From Syncephalis plumigaleata (Eukaryota > Zoopagomycota > Zoopagomycetes > Zoopagales > Piptocephalidaceae), in assembly GCA_025201365.1 (NCBI GenBank), contig JAIXMF010000017.1, positions 310,001-374,000 of the forward strand: a DNA stretch of 64,000 bases. The letters are read 5' to 3'. The notes below the pieces were generated by a model. It was not told the origin of the DNA. It worked only from the letters and a program-made list of their open reading frames with translations, and ran no database searches. Made by a program: the position numbers and the translations under genes. Position 1 is the stretch's first letter; each line of letters opens with the position of its first letter. Below are positions 22,800 through 35,524 of the stretch, piece after piece.

Positions 22800-24158
22800 G
22801 CAATTCTTACTAATGACTACAAATGATTATTAGATAGTCGATGTTCATCATCATTTGAACTTGTCTCCAGCGGTAATCCTAGTAGCTGTTCAAGCCTAGC
22901 GATATCATCACCGCCCACCAAACGATCATTGTCGATTCGCGGATTCCGACGTAAACAACAAGCACAATCGAATGATGACGCCGATACTGAGGATGCAACA
23001 TCGAATCATGAACAATTGTCATCGCCTGATGTCGCAAATACAAGTAGCGAGTCATCTCGCCTTAGTCGTCGTCTAACTGGATCATTCCGCGTGGTAAGGA
23101 AGAGTGTCATCAAACGAGTGTCAACAAAGAACGGCAACAGCAATAGCAACAATAACAGCAACGGCAATAATACACCGAACAATGAGAGTGCTGACGATAA
23201 GGCGCCATTGTCACCGCCATCAGTGGAGGTAACCGCACCACTCACTGAAATGAAAACAACCGGCTCTGTCGCACCTCGTCGTGTGGCCAGTAGTACAGAT
23301 CTCCTGCTGCCTGATGACGTGGACGCATACGACTCGGGACACATGTCAGACATTGAACCACGTCCCATGACAATTCCAGTACCACGTTCGTCAACACCGC
23401 CACCGTCGCTTAAATTAGGCGGACGGGCAAGCACGAGCAATGCATCCGAACGACGAGCAGTGCTGGGTAAGCTACAAGCGGAAGCACCATGGAATGCACG
23501 TCGTGAGTCATCCAACCAAAAGAATGATAAAGTATTACCACGTTTATCGGTGGACGTCAATGCAGCGGCGTTAAGTCGTTCGCATAGTGCACGAGCTGAT
23601 GTGCCACAACGACCACACACGCTTATGCGCATGGCGAGCAATGCCAGTTTTGTTAGTAATGCCAGTAGCGCATCATTGATCATGAGCGATGATAGTCCGA
23701 TACGTGCCTCGACCGCACCTGGAACACCTTGCTCGCCTGCGTTCACTTCACCGTCCTCCTCCTCTTACTTTACATCGCCGAGAACGCCATCGGTCTACGT
23801 GCATCCCGCGGCCGATGACTACTTTCATTCCGCGATGCCACCCGCATCACCCATTGATCCGTTGTGCGACTTGCCACTCTATGATGAAGAACTCGCCGGA
23901 GATATTGTTGTGCAGATTGCTCTCGACCGTAAGCATCTCGTCCGATTGGTGGTTCCTCGTTCATGCACCCTACAAGCATTGTGTCACCAGGCCGAGGACA
24001 AGTTTATGCGATGTCTAGAGAAGGAAAAGGTGCTACAAGGTCGTGAACTACTCTACGTGCAACGCGATGGTCGAGCACTATTGGTAAACGATGATGCAGC
24101 ACTAGGTCGTGTATTAGCGCGTGCCGTCGATAGAGTGGCCGTGTTTCGCGTATGGTAA
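20982..24158 (+). CDS. PX-PB1 protein, Bem1-like polarity scaffold candidate
   Basis: Exons 20982-22446, 22512-22757 and 22834-24158; 1,011 residues, all junctions in phase. A PX-like phosphoinositide-binding domain spans about residues 70-310: RRWYVILVQPLLL, then a Ser/Asp-rich insert of about 90 residues, then YTVQRTFYQFRLLIVGLYREF and the helical end SRSLAQFFSRWPAD. A long disordered middle follows. The last 85 residues form a PB1 domain: IVVQIALDRKHLVRLVVP with the basic residues of a type II face, and RDGRALLVNDDAALGRVL in the position of the acidic OPCA motif. PX followed by PB1 is the order in yeast Bem1 and fission-yeast Scd2, but the SH3 domains of those proteins are absent. A neighbouring gene (26166-28941) encodes a second PB1 protein. 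Role in polarity or NADPH-oxidase-like complexes is inference. Introns contain a TTA microsatellite (22761-22798). Confidence 0.75.
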
Positions 24159-26165
24159 TCGTTCTCTCTCTCTCCCTCTCTCTCGTCTTTTACTTTTTTA
24201 TTACAAAAACATCATCAACATCAATATTACTACTTGTTCATTCTGGCCATACACCGGAAAAGCTCACGCTGAGCGCATTGCTTACCGGATTGTATTTTGT
24301 CTTTGTATTATTGGCCGAAAAACTACATACACACATTTATGCATATTTAGATGTGTTTACTACGTATGTGTCTACGTGCACGCGTACTTTTCTCTTTTTT
24401 ACTTGCTGTCGTCATAGGTTTCTTTTCTCTTTCATTTCTAGTCCTTTCTTCGATGATTAATGGTTATTCTCCTTGATACTTGTTTTGAATTTATTATTAA
24501 CATGACTATTAACATTATCATTAATGAGTTTATTGTTTTAACAGTGTTACTTCTAAATGTACATACGCCTATGATCATTCTATATTTAACATGCTAAGCA
24601 GAGGTGGTATGAGTCATCTCCACTGCCAATCTATCAGTTTATCCGTCTATTCTCAATCATGCCGATGTTCAGTTTAGTATTTACAAGTGACTACTGTTAT
24701 TGTTGTTATTGCATCATTAACTAGTGCTCATCTTGTTCGATGATTACACTAAAGCATCACATGACACGGAAATGAATTCTAAAAGCGTGTCTATCTATTC
24801 ATCATGTTCGTATATCGTCATCATCGTCATCATCATCCTCGTCATCGTCACATAGAACACTAAAAATAAACAGTAGCATAATGTTCTACGTTCTACGTAC
24901 TCGACTAGTCTACAACACGTGCTGTCATGTCATTATAAGCGTATCTCGCCTCCAATAGTGTTTCGAAAATAGAGTGGTACAGTTATGATGCTCGTTCCAA
25001 GGTTAATGCAGAATAGGCATATTCTGTCCAGTTGAGGTTAGACTGAACATGTTGGTGACACCATCTACCTGTTATGATCAAAGGTGGCTTTCTAAACACC
25101 AATCAATGATTTCAAGGCCTAACGGCATAAATGTCGAGAAAGGGAAGGACTGATAGGCAGGTAGATAGACAGATAGAGCGAGGATTGTAACTATACCAAA
25201 TAGAACAATAGCTATCCTATGTGGATGCGAACGAACTGATAAGTAAAAGAAAAAAGACAGTACACTATCAGTCACTCACTCACTCAGTTAGCCACTCAGT
25301 CAGTCAGCTAATTCCGATATTCGTTTCTTTCTTTGGTGGTGGTGTGTGTATGTATGACATTCATCTCTATTAACCGGAGTTTTTCCATCCGTAGTAAGCT
25401 CGTGTCTTTTCCGCTTCATGCCATTCACATTAAAGAGGTTTCTACACTCCTTTTCCCGAGAATACTCCATTTTCTACTCTTAGTTGTATGCACACGCACA
25501 CACACACACCGCTAGTTAGTCAGTTTGTTAGTTAGTCATCCTTTATCGTAAGCCATATTGGATAAACTGAGTATATGGGAACGATCGGCATGATATGCAA
25601 CCCATGCACTCCTTGTTGTTACGCTTAATGAACAAACGAATGAACGAAAGAAAGAAAGAAAAAAAGTTATTTAAATTGTTACGTGTTTAATCTTCTTATA
25701 TTTGTTACGAGCTACATTTCATTTTCACTTCACTTCCTATTGCTACTGCTGTTGCTGTTGCTATCACTTTTTACAAGCAATATCACTGCGTTAAAGCAAT
25801 TCATTTTACTTTTCTTATTTTATTTCATATTCTTATAGTGCATGTGTGGATGTGCCATCAATATCGTCATTTCATATTATACTACCATCATCACCTTAAC
25901 CTACCATAATCACGGTTCGTCATCGGTTATTGGTGTGCCACCCTTCTCTTCCTTTTAACTAGCCCTTGCTTGCATTACGCATAACGAGACAATCATCTGC
26001 AACGGCATTGAACAGTAGTAATTGCATTTATTTATTAACACGATACGACATTTATACGCAAGTGAACTCGCTTCCCTTTACGGCTTAATCATTTTGTGTG
26101 CACTATACGATTATCATTTCATTATTATTACTTGTGGTTGTTGTTGTCATTAATATTTTGATAAC
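24159..26165. other. Two-kilobase intergenic region, no gene seen
   Basis: AT-rich with CATCGT/ATCATC runs (24815-24850), ACTC and CAGT tetranucleotide runs (25272-25310), and CACACACA (25493-25509). No convincing coding frame. The last 300 bp is presumably the promoter of the PB1 gene. Confidence 0.45.
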
Positions 26166-28941
26166 ATGTCGGATTATTACCAGGATTCAAGGTGTCAACA
26201 CCATTTGCATGCTCCCAGTCCCAAATGTCCTTGGTCAATAAAACAACAACAACAGCATGTCAATTACTCCATTACTGCCACTACTACTGCTAATACTAAT
26301 AGTAGTATGAATACGAATACCAATAATGATGCGCAAGCATGGTGGCTTGATTTGCTATCCCATGCATTAGAAGCGCAAAACACGGCATCTGCACCGTCAA
26401 GCAAACGATCTTCATTGCGTGCAGTAGGCAGTCCGACCCTACCCTCTATTCAGGAGTCGACTGAAAAGAGGAATATCAACAAATTATCAACATCAACATC
26501 AACATCATCCTCAGTAGTAGCTTTGAGTTCATCTATGGTTCAAGCTGAAAGCAATGCTACCTCCCCCACAATGGATCGGTTTCCTTCCACCGAATATTCT
26601 TCATGTACTACATCCGGGGTAACGAGTATTGTCACTACACCGGCTGACGAGTTACTCGACAGTATGAACCAGCATCACAGTTACAATTCGCTAGGACGGA
26701 TGATGTTCCATGACAAACTTAACCCTACCGCTTCCTCTTCCTCCTATGAAGCATCCTACTTTTGGCCACGTGTTCCTGGTTCACGCACCCTATCCAATAA
26801 TGATACACTGCCGAGCATGCCAAGAGCTACAGCGTATCAATGGAAACAAAAAGATGAACTAGATAGTGAAGCTAGTCAGTCAAATACTATCATTGATAAC
26901 CATGGTACTGTTCACACAACAGCCAGCATAGGTGACTCGCCTCTTTCCTCGCCACTATCCAAAAACGTGGATCACACCCTAGCTCGCCTGTGTGGGGAAG
27001 AAAAAGAGATAGCGCCTATGTTATCTGATCCTAGCTCATTCACTATCAAGACGTATACTGAAGAAGAGGCGCCGATAGTATTGCCCGGAGAGGTCTCGGC
27101 ATCCAATATGGAATTGCCGTCGCCTATGCGTCAATCGACTTGTATCAAGGGGACACAAGTCGCGTCGGACAACTTGACCGCTGATAAGCACGAGATTCAC
27201 ACATGTGCTAAAGGTAAGGATTAGGAGACCCAAACACATGCTACTCTAGCCTAATATTTAACGATGTATAGCTGCGTCCACTCGTTGGCGATCAAGTATC
27301 CGAAAGAACCTAAAACACATGCTATATTCCATGACACCTGGTGCCTCCTCTCCATCTGTTCACTCTAGTAGGAGTAGTAGTAGTAGTAGTAGCAATTATT
27401 CTACTGCAGCTCCTTCATCTTGCCCTTCTCATCGTCGTCATTCGCATCAATCTTCATCTGTCCTATCCAGCATCAATAATAGTTTCCTCGAGGGTAGAAC
27501 TGTTGTCTCACAAGAAATGAATTTTAATGATGAACATTCTAATGCTGTTAAACATTCCTCACTCATTGATGCATCCACTTCATCTTCATCATTAAACGAC
27601 GAAAACATGGCCATCGCAGAGAGAGCACGACAGTTTATTGAATATGCACGAAGCAAACAACAACAACACTTCACTAGTCATTCTACTAGTGATAATGACC
27701 TTGAACGACTATCCAGCGAACATCTTCCCCAGTTACAACCATCGACTACCAGTACAAGTTGCACGCCATTGTCCACACCGCGTAACAGTCAAGAGCACCA
27801 ATCGTCGATTATCATCAATAATGATCCCATCTGCGAGAGTAGAAAGTCACGCGCCACTTTGTTTCGTCGTTTAACGGCAAAGCGTGCTGCCACCGACACT
27901 GAACTTCATCGTCAGACGTCAATGTCGTCCTCGGATGGTGCAAGCAATGACAACATCACTCAATCCACCAGCAGTAGAACTGTACCCAAACTAAAGCGAA
28001 GCAGCAGTCTACTCGCCATCAAGGATGCAATTCGTCGTGCCTCCAGTGTACGTCAAGTACTACGCACCACCATACAACGACAAGAGGAATCGACACCAGC
28101 ACCCGCTCCATTGGTCGTGTCCGATCCCATCGTACGTGGTGGCACATGTGGCGTGGTGGATCGACGTCATCCCAGTCGTAATGAATGGCTACGCTCCCAA
28201 CATGCTCAAGATCGTAAGGTGACCTTTCTACAACACGTACAAGATGGAGAGAAGGTGCTCGCTCAACGACCGGGTATCAAGCGTGCCGCCACCATCATGG
28301 TACAACGCACGAAGCATCGAAATTATCAAACGAATACACTCTACGTAGGTGACAATGACGTGGGTCCCTCGCCCGTACAACGCTCCGCATCATTGTCGGC
28401 TGTTCATGTTAATCGCGGTAATGCTACGCGTGATCGACTACAACGTATGCGATCACTTCGGCATCCACGTCAACTAAACTTGATGGCCAGTGAACGGGAA
28501 CAACAACAGCATGACACGATGATTTCTCGTTTATGTGCCGCTGGATTTATCCTATCTGCCACTCATCCTGAAACCAGTAACGATAGTGACAACGACAGCG
28601 ATCATGACGATGTCAAGTTCAACTTTTGTAATCATGATAACGAGGCCACTTGCACATTCCTATGCAATGAAAGCTATTCCGTGCCCACCACTGCCATTCG
28701 TGTATCGTATAACAAGTCGCGACTCGTACAATTGCTAGTGCCGCAGAAGATCTCTCTCGTCAATCTGAAGACCCGCATTGAAAACAAGTTTCGTCAATGT
28801 GGCATCTTGGACACACTAGAGGGTCGACAGCTAATCTACACTGACGCTGATAGTTGCGCGGTAATGGTGGATAATCAAAAGTTACTCGATGCCATTCTAA
28901 GCATGGCCGACGATGGTCCACTTGCCTTCCGACTTGCATAA
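26166..28941 (+). CDS. PB1-domain protein, neighbour and likely relative of the PX-PB1 gene
   Basis: Exons 26166-27213 and 27272-28941 join in phase (HTCAK|AASTRWRSS) to 905 residues. Nearly all of it is Ser/Thr/Gln-rich and disordered, with a basic patch (ESRKSRATLFRRLTAKRAA) and a repeated KRSSSLL/KRAATI type phosphosite pattern (for example LKRSSSLLAIKDAIRRASS). The final 85 residues form a PB1 domain: AIRVSYNKSRLVQLLVP, then LKTRIENKFRQCG, then LIYTDADSCAVMVDNQKLL as the OPCA-like acidic segment. It resembles the PB1 end of the upstream gene (LVRLVVP, EDKFMRC, GRELLYVQRDG), so the two probably arose by duplication or could pair through their PB1 domains. No PX domain is evident here. Function otherwise unknown. 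Confidence 0.72.
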
Positions 28942-29662
28942 TATACACATCTACATATATCATTATAGCTTCTTTCTTTCTTTCTTCTTTCTTCCTTTAA
29001 CATTATGATAATTATGACCCCAATTATATAGACATTTATTGCTAGCTAATTAATAACTAGCGAGCAATAATAATAGTAAACAGTTAATAAAACAATTGAT
29101 ATTAAACATACTCTATTGTTGTTGCTTATATAATATGGAACAAGTTCAAATATACAGCTCTTTCCCATCCAATTTGCGCAGTTAGCCTTTTGTCCTTACA
29201 AATAAATAATTGTTATCGCTATCAATATAGGATCCATTACTAAATACTGAATTGTTATTATTATTATGCTGTGTCAATTGGCATTTCTATGGTAATAATG
29301 GTGATAACAATTGTGTAAATCTGTTTATTGGTAAACAGCAATAGTTAAAGGATAAATGCGCTAGTCAGTTAGAAAACCCTGTAGCTAAGCATTCTATATA
29401 TTTTACCTAATTGAGTATCAATGTAATCATAAGCAATAGCAACATTATATAGATTCAATTCAATAAGAAAAAATAATATTTATTCTTTAAGCTAAAAACA
29501 TCACATCACATATCACACATCCGAGAGACTAGGAAGAGATCAGGAAACACAATATCACCACGAGTAAACCATACACAAAACTGTATCCTCATATTGATAG
29601 ACATAGACATATATGTATATCTATCAATACGAGGGAACAAACGATAGCTAACATGATGGAAT
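28942..29662. other. Convergent intergenic region with a dispersed-repeat copy
   Basis: Between the PB1 gene and the acyl-CoA synthetase gene, both ending here. It starts with a TTCTTTCTTTC run (28972-28995). The stretch at about 29150-29215 (GTTAGCCTTTTGTCCTTAC) resembles the repeats at 7290 and 13820. No gene seen. Confidence 0.45.
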
Positions 29663-31945
29663 CTATTCGTTCGCGTACATTGCGTCAATGTTCGATTTGA
29701 AGTGACGGTAAATGTCGTTGCGCTTCAACTTTTGCGCTGCCGTCAATAGACCATTCTGCGCCGTCCATTCCTCCTCGCATAGGTAGACATCACCGATAAG
29801 TTCGGCACCACGTAGTCCTTGTGCCTTCGCCTCGGCGAGAATCTCCTCTAGTGCTCGTTTGCGAACGGCAGGCTCCTCGCATAGATCGCCTACACCGCCC
29901 GATAGGCCGAGTTCACTGCCAATACGTTGGATCTCCTTCTCGGGTGGATGAACGAGAGCAACGGCACGGCTACGTGAACTGTCGGCGTATACACAAATGT
30001 TGGCCACGACATGCGCCGTCTTATAAACACTCTCGATCTTCTCAAGGGCGATGTACTCGCCGTGCGACAGCTTGACCAGATTCTTCTTACGATCAATGAT
30101 CGACAATGTGCCATCGGAATTCCACTGGCCAACATCGCCGGTCATCAACCAGCCATCCTCCGTGAATGTCTCCGCGGTAACGGTGGGATTCTTGTAGTAG
30201 CCATTGACGACCGCCGGTCCACGCACCCAGACCTCACCCTGTGGCACATCGGCATTGGCGTAGTAGCCTGCCTCGGGCACGTCGACCAGCTTGACCTCCA
30301 CGCATGGCACGGGAGCACCGCTCGATTTAAGTTGGAACATCTCGGGACTAAGGATCGAGCACATGCCACAACTCTCGGTCATGCCGTAGCCCTGCAAGAT
30401 TGGACACACCGTCACACTGAGGAATTGCTGGGAAGCAGCACTGATGGCGGCACCACCGCTAAGTGCGAAGCGTAGTCTGCCACCAGTTTGCTCGCGAATT
30501 TGTCGGAATACCGGATCGAGGAATCCAGTTGGAAGACCCGCTTGCATGAGGGTCCATTTCAATTGGAAGGCCGCGTGGAAGATGTTCTGAACCAGCTTGC
30601 TCGCAGAGTGTAACTTGGTAAGTACCGCTTTACGAATGGTATCCCATACAGCGGGCACACCGTCATAATGGTGGGACGAAGCTCGCATAGATCGCCGCGA
30701 CAATTGCGAACACTCGTGTCGGTAAGGGTACGTGGTGAGCCATAACCAATCTGAACTCCCCAGAATACACAGATATGCTCGACGACAAACTCCAATACGT
30801 GAGCCAATGGCAAATAGGCCAGGATAACATCCTCGAGACTGACGAATGTCTCGATTAGTAGTCCAATGCCACCCACTATCATATGAATAAATAAATAACT
30901 GATTAGTACAATATTACCGTATCAATGTAGAAATAGAAATGCAAGCTAATCGTGTTTAGCAATACTTACCAGCGCAATGAGATTGCTATGCTTGATCATG
31001 ACACCCTTTGGATTACCGGTGGAACCACTGGTGTACATAATACAAGCGATATCCTCTGGCTTGGGTGGTACCGGTGGATATTCGTTAATGCCGGCATTGC
31101 CTGCTTCCTCCACTTCCGATAGATGGATAACTTGTACATTGGGGATTTCCGGTAGATTCGACGTCTTGTCACCGTTATAGATGACATAACGTAGACCGGG
31201 TGTGCTATCGCCTAGTTTAGCCACTACTGGTAGTAGACTGGCATGTGCAAATAGAATTTGACTTTCCGTCTCGTTCAACGCGTGTACCAATCCCTCCACG
31301 CCAAGTGTATCATAAGCGGTGGCAATGGTGGCAGACTGAGAGAAGCAACCTAGTAAGTGTAAATATTGAATAGAACGATGATGACAATGAGTAAGTGTAC
31401 AAGTTCATATGTGTATGTATTACACTAGTATGATGTAATCACTTACCATGTGCGACTAACATCCAATCAGCACTATAACGATGGAATAACACAATTGAAT
31501 ATACACATAAAATGATAAGTACTCGATTAGCTTATTGATCGTATAACGTACCTGGTCGAGTTGAAGATCAATAGACGGTCGCCCGCTTGAAGCTGGCATC
31601 GAGCACGTAGACCTGCACCCATGACGACTGACCGTTCGGCTACTTGCTTGTAGGTTTGCCATTCGAACGGGCCCAAGTGCATGTAGGTCCATTTCTTCAT
31701 CTCTTTCTTGCCATTACGTTCGACCTCCTTTTCCTCTTCGATTTTTGCCACGACCGGCGCGTACCGAACGTCTGTTGGTCGGCGTGTTTCTTTCCGGCGT
31801 GTTGCATAAGCTCGAACAGAGTACGCACGTCATTGCTTGGTCGATCCACCAACGAGTATGGCTGTGCCACAGAACGATGAATAGGACCCTCGTTATCCGA
31901 CATGGGCTCGATGACAGGTACACTGAATGGGGCTTGAAGTGTCAT
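29663..31945 (-). CDS. FAA1: Long-chain-fatty-acid-CoA ligase
   Basis: Activates long-chain fatty acids to acyl-CoA (ATP-dependent, AMP-forming), ER/lipid-droplet or peroxisomal family. Exons: 31552-31945, 31447-31472, 30970-31349, 29663-30875; about 670 residues, close to yeast Faa1/Faa4. The AMP-binding signature [12 protein letters not shown] is intact, as are [32 protein letters not shown] and the linker [18 protein letters not shown], which is the fatty-acyl-CoA ligase motif. The start [10 protein letters not shown] is chosen because an upstream extension in the same frame is unlike the family. Frame breaks by one base at two GG runs (plus-strand CC at 30660 and 31764), and the exon 3/4 junction is also one base short; these look like sequence errors. 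The symbol means the Faa1/Faa4 family, not a specific orthologue. A CTGACTGA tandem repeat precedes the start (31976-31998). Confidence 0.9.
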
Positions 31946-33132
31946 ATTTGCTATAAACTTTTTGTAGGGAACTAACTGACTGACTGACTGACTGACTGAA
32001 CGTACGAACGAAGATAAAAAAGTAATTGGCGTCAAACAACTATGACTATAACTGCAATGGCGGTGGTTACAAGGCTTAAGCGCTACTACTTGTTACGACA
32101 ACGATTACTGCCACTACAGCTGGTATGGTTGCTATGGATAAGGAGGGTATGTGAGTGTGTGGGTGGTTGATTGAAGAAAAGAAGTGAGTAATGAACGAAC
32201 ACTATGACGGAAAACGAAATATGTCAGTGGGGTATTTATACCCATTAGATGATTGGTTAGGCATTACACTGATTGCTTAATACAGGAAAATGTGGTAATG
32301 TCGCTAACCACGACACGAGGAAAGCGAGAGAGCGAGAGAGAGGTGTGAAAGAAAAATAGGCGAGGCATAAAGTCAATGGAGTAATTATTCCCGTTATTGA
32401 ATCGTATAGTCGTATGAGTTGATCCGCTGTTTCCGTTACTTCGGTAATTGTAACGCCGTATACACGTTTGATAATGGCAAATACATTAGTGATGCTTACC
32501 AATTGGATAGGAAGCCAGTTGATAATCCTATAATAAAGTATAGAATGATTTGTTGTAGCCTATTCATATATCATTTCGATCTTTTCAAACGTATTCCTGC
32601 TAATATTCAAATAGGCAGGTTTCATAAGACGAGCACTGGAAGGCCTCGATGTTATGTGTGTGTTCTATTCGTATGTTTGCTAACCTCATATGAGGGATTG
32701 GATGGCCATTTGCTAACTAAGGTTGGACTAATCAATTCCCGGTCAAAGATAACAAATCGGCTCAACGGAGCGGGTTGTCGTCATCTCATTTTTGAATAGA
32801 AACTCGGGCCACGTTATCAAAACGGCCAATCCTTTAATGCGAAGCGAGTGATCAGCATTTGCAATACAATTTGGCATAACTCATCTACACATTTCTCTTT
32901 TCTTTATTACAAGTGTAATAACAGTACTAATGAACTTGATTGTCACATGTGTATGTAAAAACTGAAACAATAACAACGAAGAAAGCAAACATTTGTATGA
33001 TAATCACGTTATTCATCATTTATTGCGATTGGTAATATGCCATCATGACATTAGGAGCTAAGGCCAGTAGTGTTGATATCACGGCAATGCCAATCCCGTA
33101 GAATGATAACATCACATTTTAGATGTGCTTAT
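31946..33132. other. Intergenic region, no gene seen
   Basis: Upstream of the acyl-CoA synthetase start and downstream of the GST gene. It has the CTGA repeat (31976-31998), a GAGAGCGAGAGAGAG tract (32326-32342) and otherwise unremarkable AT-rich sequence. Confidence 0.45.
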
Positions 33133-34814
33133 TTATCGGCACAGACAATCTAAGTAATAATGCATCAAAGTATTAATAAATGAATGAAGTGCTTGAATAT
33201 TTACCGATATACAATATGTAATCGCGGTAATGATTTATCCGCGGTACATGTACTTACCTGGTCCGTTGCCAAGTGGTACAACACCAGTTGGATTGATTTG
33301 CCGATGGCTCATGTAATAGTGTCGCTTAATATGATCCATATTGACGGTGTCGGCAACTATAGATAGCGAACAAGTCAGCACGATATTTGGTAAAATGATG
33401 TATATACAACATATAATACATGATTTGACCACTTACCCTTTGGTAATTGATAGATTTGACGAGCCCATCGCAATATATGCGGATAGTCCTTCTCGATAGA
33501 CTTGACATTGCATTTGAAATGACCATGATAGACTGGATCAAATCTATAGATGAGAATGATCAGTATATTGCTAGTTGCACTCTAGTTAATTCTAATGCTA
33601 TTATCTTACCGAATAATGGTGGTCCAAAGACGAATGTCCGCTTCCGTTAATTGCGATCCTAGAAGAAACTCGTTCTTGGCTAGAATGCCCTCGATTCTAT
33701 CGAGGGAATCAAATAGAGGTACACAATTGTTTTCATCTATTCATGTGTGAGTATAACTGTTTAATCTACTGAAGTAGATATGCTTATTGTACACTTACAA
33801 GCCTGTTGAGTAGTAGCAAATCCAGACTAGTAATTATCAATATCATTAGTATTCATCGAATAGAATGGATTTACAAATGTATAACTCACCTTATATACAC
33901 CGTTATTGACTAGTATATAATAAATAAATGAGTATCAATGTTATTTAATGGTGATTAATACTATAAACTTACCAGTATCATAGACCCATGTATTAATGTC
34001 ATCAATTTGTGCCTGTAACTCTTTAGGATACAAATCGATGGTAGATTTCTCTGAAGCAAGCTCATCAACTCGGTATTGAGCATACGAATGATTTCAGAAC
34101 TCTCATTATTTACTAGTTACATGATTGTAATAATCAATAATTAGTTAGTTATTTGCTAGTGTTGTTATTATTGTTCTCATTACCGATTGTCCCAAGCTTC
34201 TTGTCCCAAAGTACCGGTACCGTGAATCGACCTAGTATATTACAAATAGATTAATTGTAATGCTTTTATTGTAATGAATACTCAAATACATACCATTGTA
34301 GGTTGGATCGGCCTTGAAATAAATGTCTCGTATATATTGGGCTCCATTGACAGAATCGAGAGTAGCCCCTGGTGTCTCGGATGGATCACTGAACTTCCAG
34401 CCATTCTCTTCCAAAAGGTACTGCATTCAGATGGAACAAATTGTTAGCAATACTCGATATCATCTACGATAGAATAGATCATGTTGCTTATACTTACATC
34501 TACCACGGATACACCAATGACTGATTCGAGATTCTTCATAGCGCGTACGATCAATGTACGATGAGCCCATGGACAAGCATAGCTCACATAAAGATGGTAG
34601 CGATCCCTAAGGTAAGTTGATCATACGATTAGCTAGTTGTCACTATACAGCACAGTATTTCGCTAGAATCGATGAAGAGTAACTTACTTTCTGGAGCAAA
34701 CTTTGCATTAGGTTCTCGTGAGATAGCATCACGAAAGCTCGACTGTTGACGACGGAATTCACCGTCTTTAGAGGCCCACTTGAGGATTTCCGGTTGTTTC
34801 TGAGTGGTAGACAT
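33133..34814 (-). CDS. ECM4: Glutathionyl-hydroquinone reductase / Ecm4-type omega GST
   Basis: Thiol transferase of the Xi/omega glutathione S-transferase class (yeast Ecm4/Gto2, Gto1, Gto3) that reduces glutathionyl-quinones. Eleven small exons: 34688-34814, 34498-34606, 34294-34420, 34184-34231, 33973-34112, 33890-33909, 33799-33826, 33610-33736, 33437-33543, 33258-33356, 33133-33149; about 316 residues. The catalytic cysteine lies in YACPWAHR; also diagnostic are [34 protein letters not shown] and the closing [17 protein letters not shown]. The frame is one base short at an AA/TT pair (34067) and at the exon 1/2 junction. Upstream of the chosen ATG the frame stays open to an ATG at 35039, which would add a basic, Ser/Arg-rich, mitochondrial-like N-terminus. 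Family call strong; symbol approximate. Confidence 0.9.
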
Positions 34815-35524
34815 GGTAAACGCGCGACTATGGATGGATAGTTGATGGTTAGAAAACAACACCGCTAAAGAAGAATAAGAAGAAGTGGCAAAGGCTTGTC
34901 CTCTACGCGTATACTGCGTGGCATACGTGGTCAACGACGAGCGTGGACACCGCCACTCTAGCGGTAATAATACGCGTGACAAACGTATAACACCACGGTT
35001 ACAGTATGCACTAGGGACATAACACTTGTGCCATATCATGCCTACGTTGTATATGTCTCTTTCTTCGCCTAGTATTCGTTGTCCTTGTTGTCTTGACAAG
35101 ATTGCTGAAAACAAGTATCAAGAAGAGCGAGTGAGTGAGTGAGTGTGGGAGTGGTTATTTGTTGGTGACGTAAATAGCATCCCATTCATTATATATAAAA
35201 ATTGTCTGACAAATGATTCATCAGCCGATTAGTCAAACGATATTAACATCAAGTGAACCTTTAATTGACCTGGTGTTTTTGTTTCTTTTCTTTCATCTAC
35301 CGTTTATTATCCACATACAAATAGACACGGAAAGTTTGAGGTGAGTTCACCGCCTTCACCACCGCCCATCAACACACACACAACTTTTAATTCGATCGCT
35401 TGTCGATCCTTCTGTGCCTCGTTAAGTTTTGTTCCGGACGTTTCGTAGATTATTCCCTTTGCAACATTCGCACTGAATAGCACGCGTACTCACGCCCACT
35501 TGATTGGAACGAATACTGCCCAAC
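34815..35524. promoter_or_regulatory. Divergent promoter region, GST and SR-protein genes
   Basis: Shared spacer of 710 bp between two genes transcribed away from each other. The left 225 bp is also an open in-frame extension of the GST gene (see findings). TATATATAA-like sequence at 35191-35198 may serve as a core element. GAGTGAGTGAGTG repeats at 35128-35142. Confidence 0.45.

Noticed and set aside
29821-30475. Long plus-strand frames opposite the acyl-CoA synthetase
   Set aside because: They mirror the coding strand of a conserved enzyme and show no independent family features.
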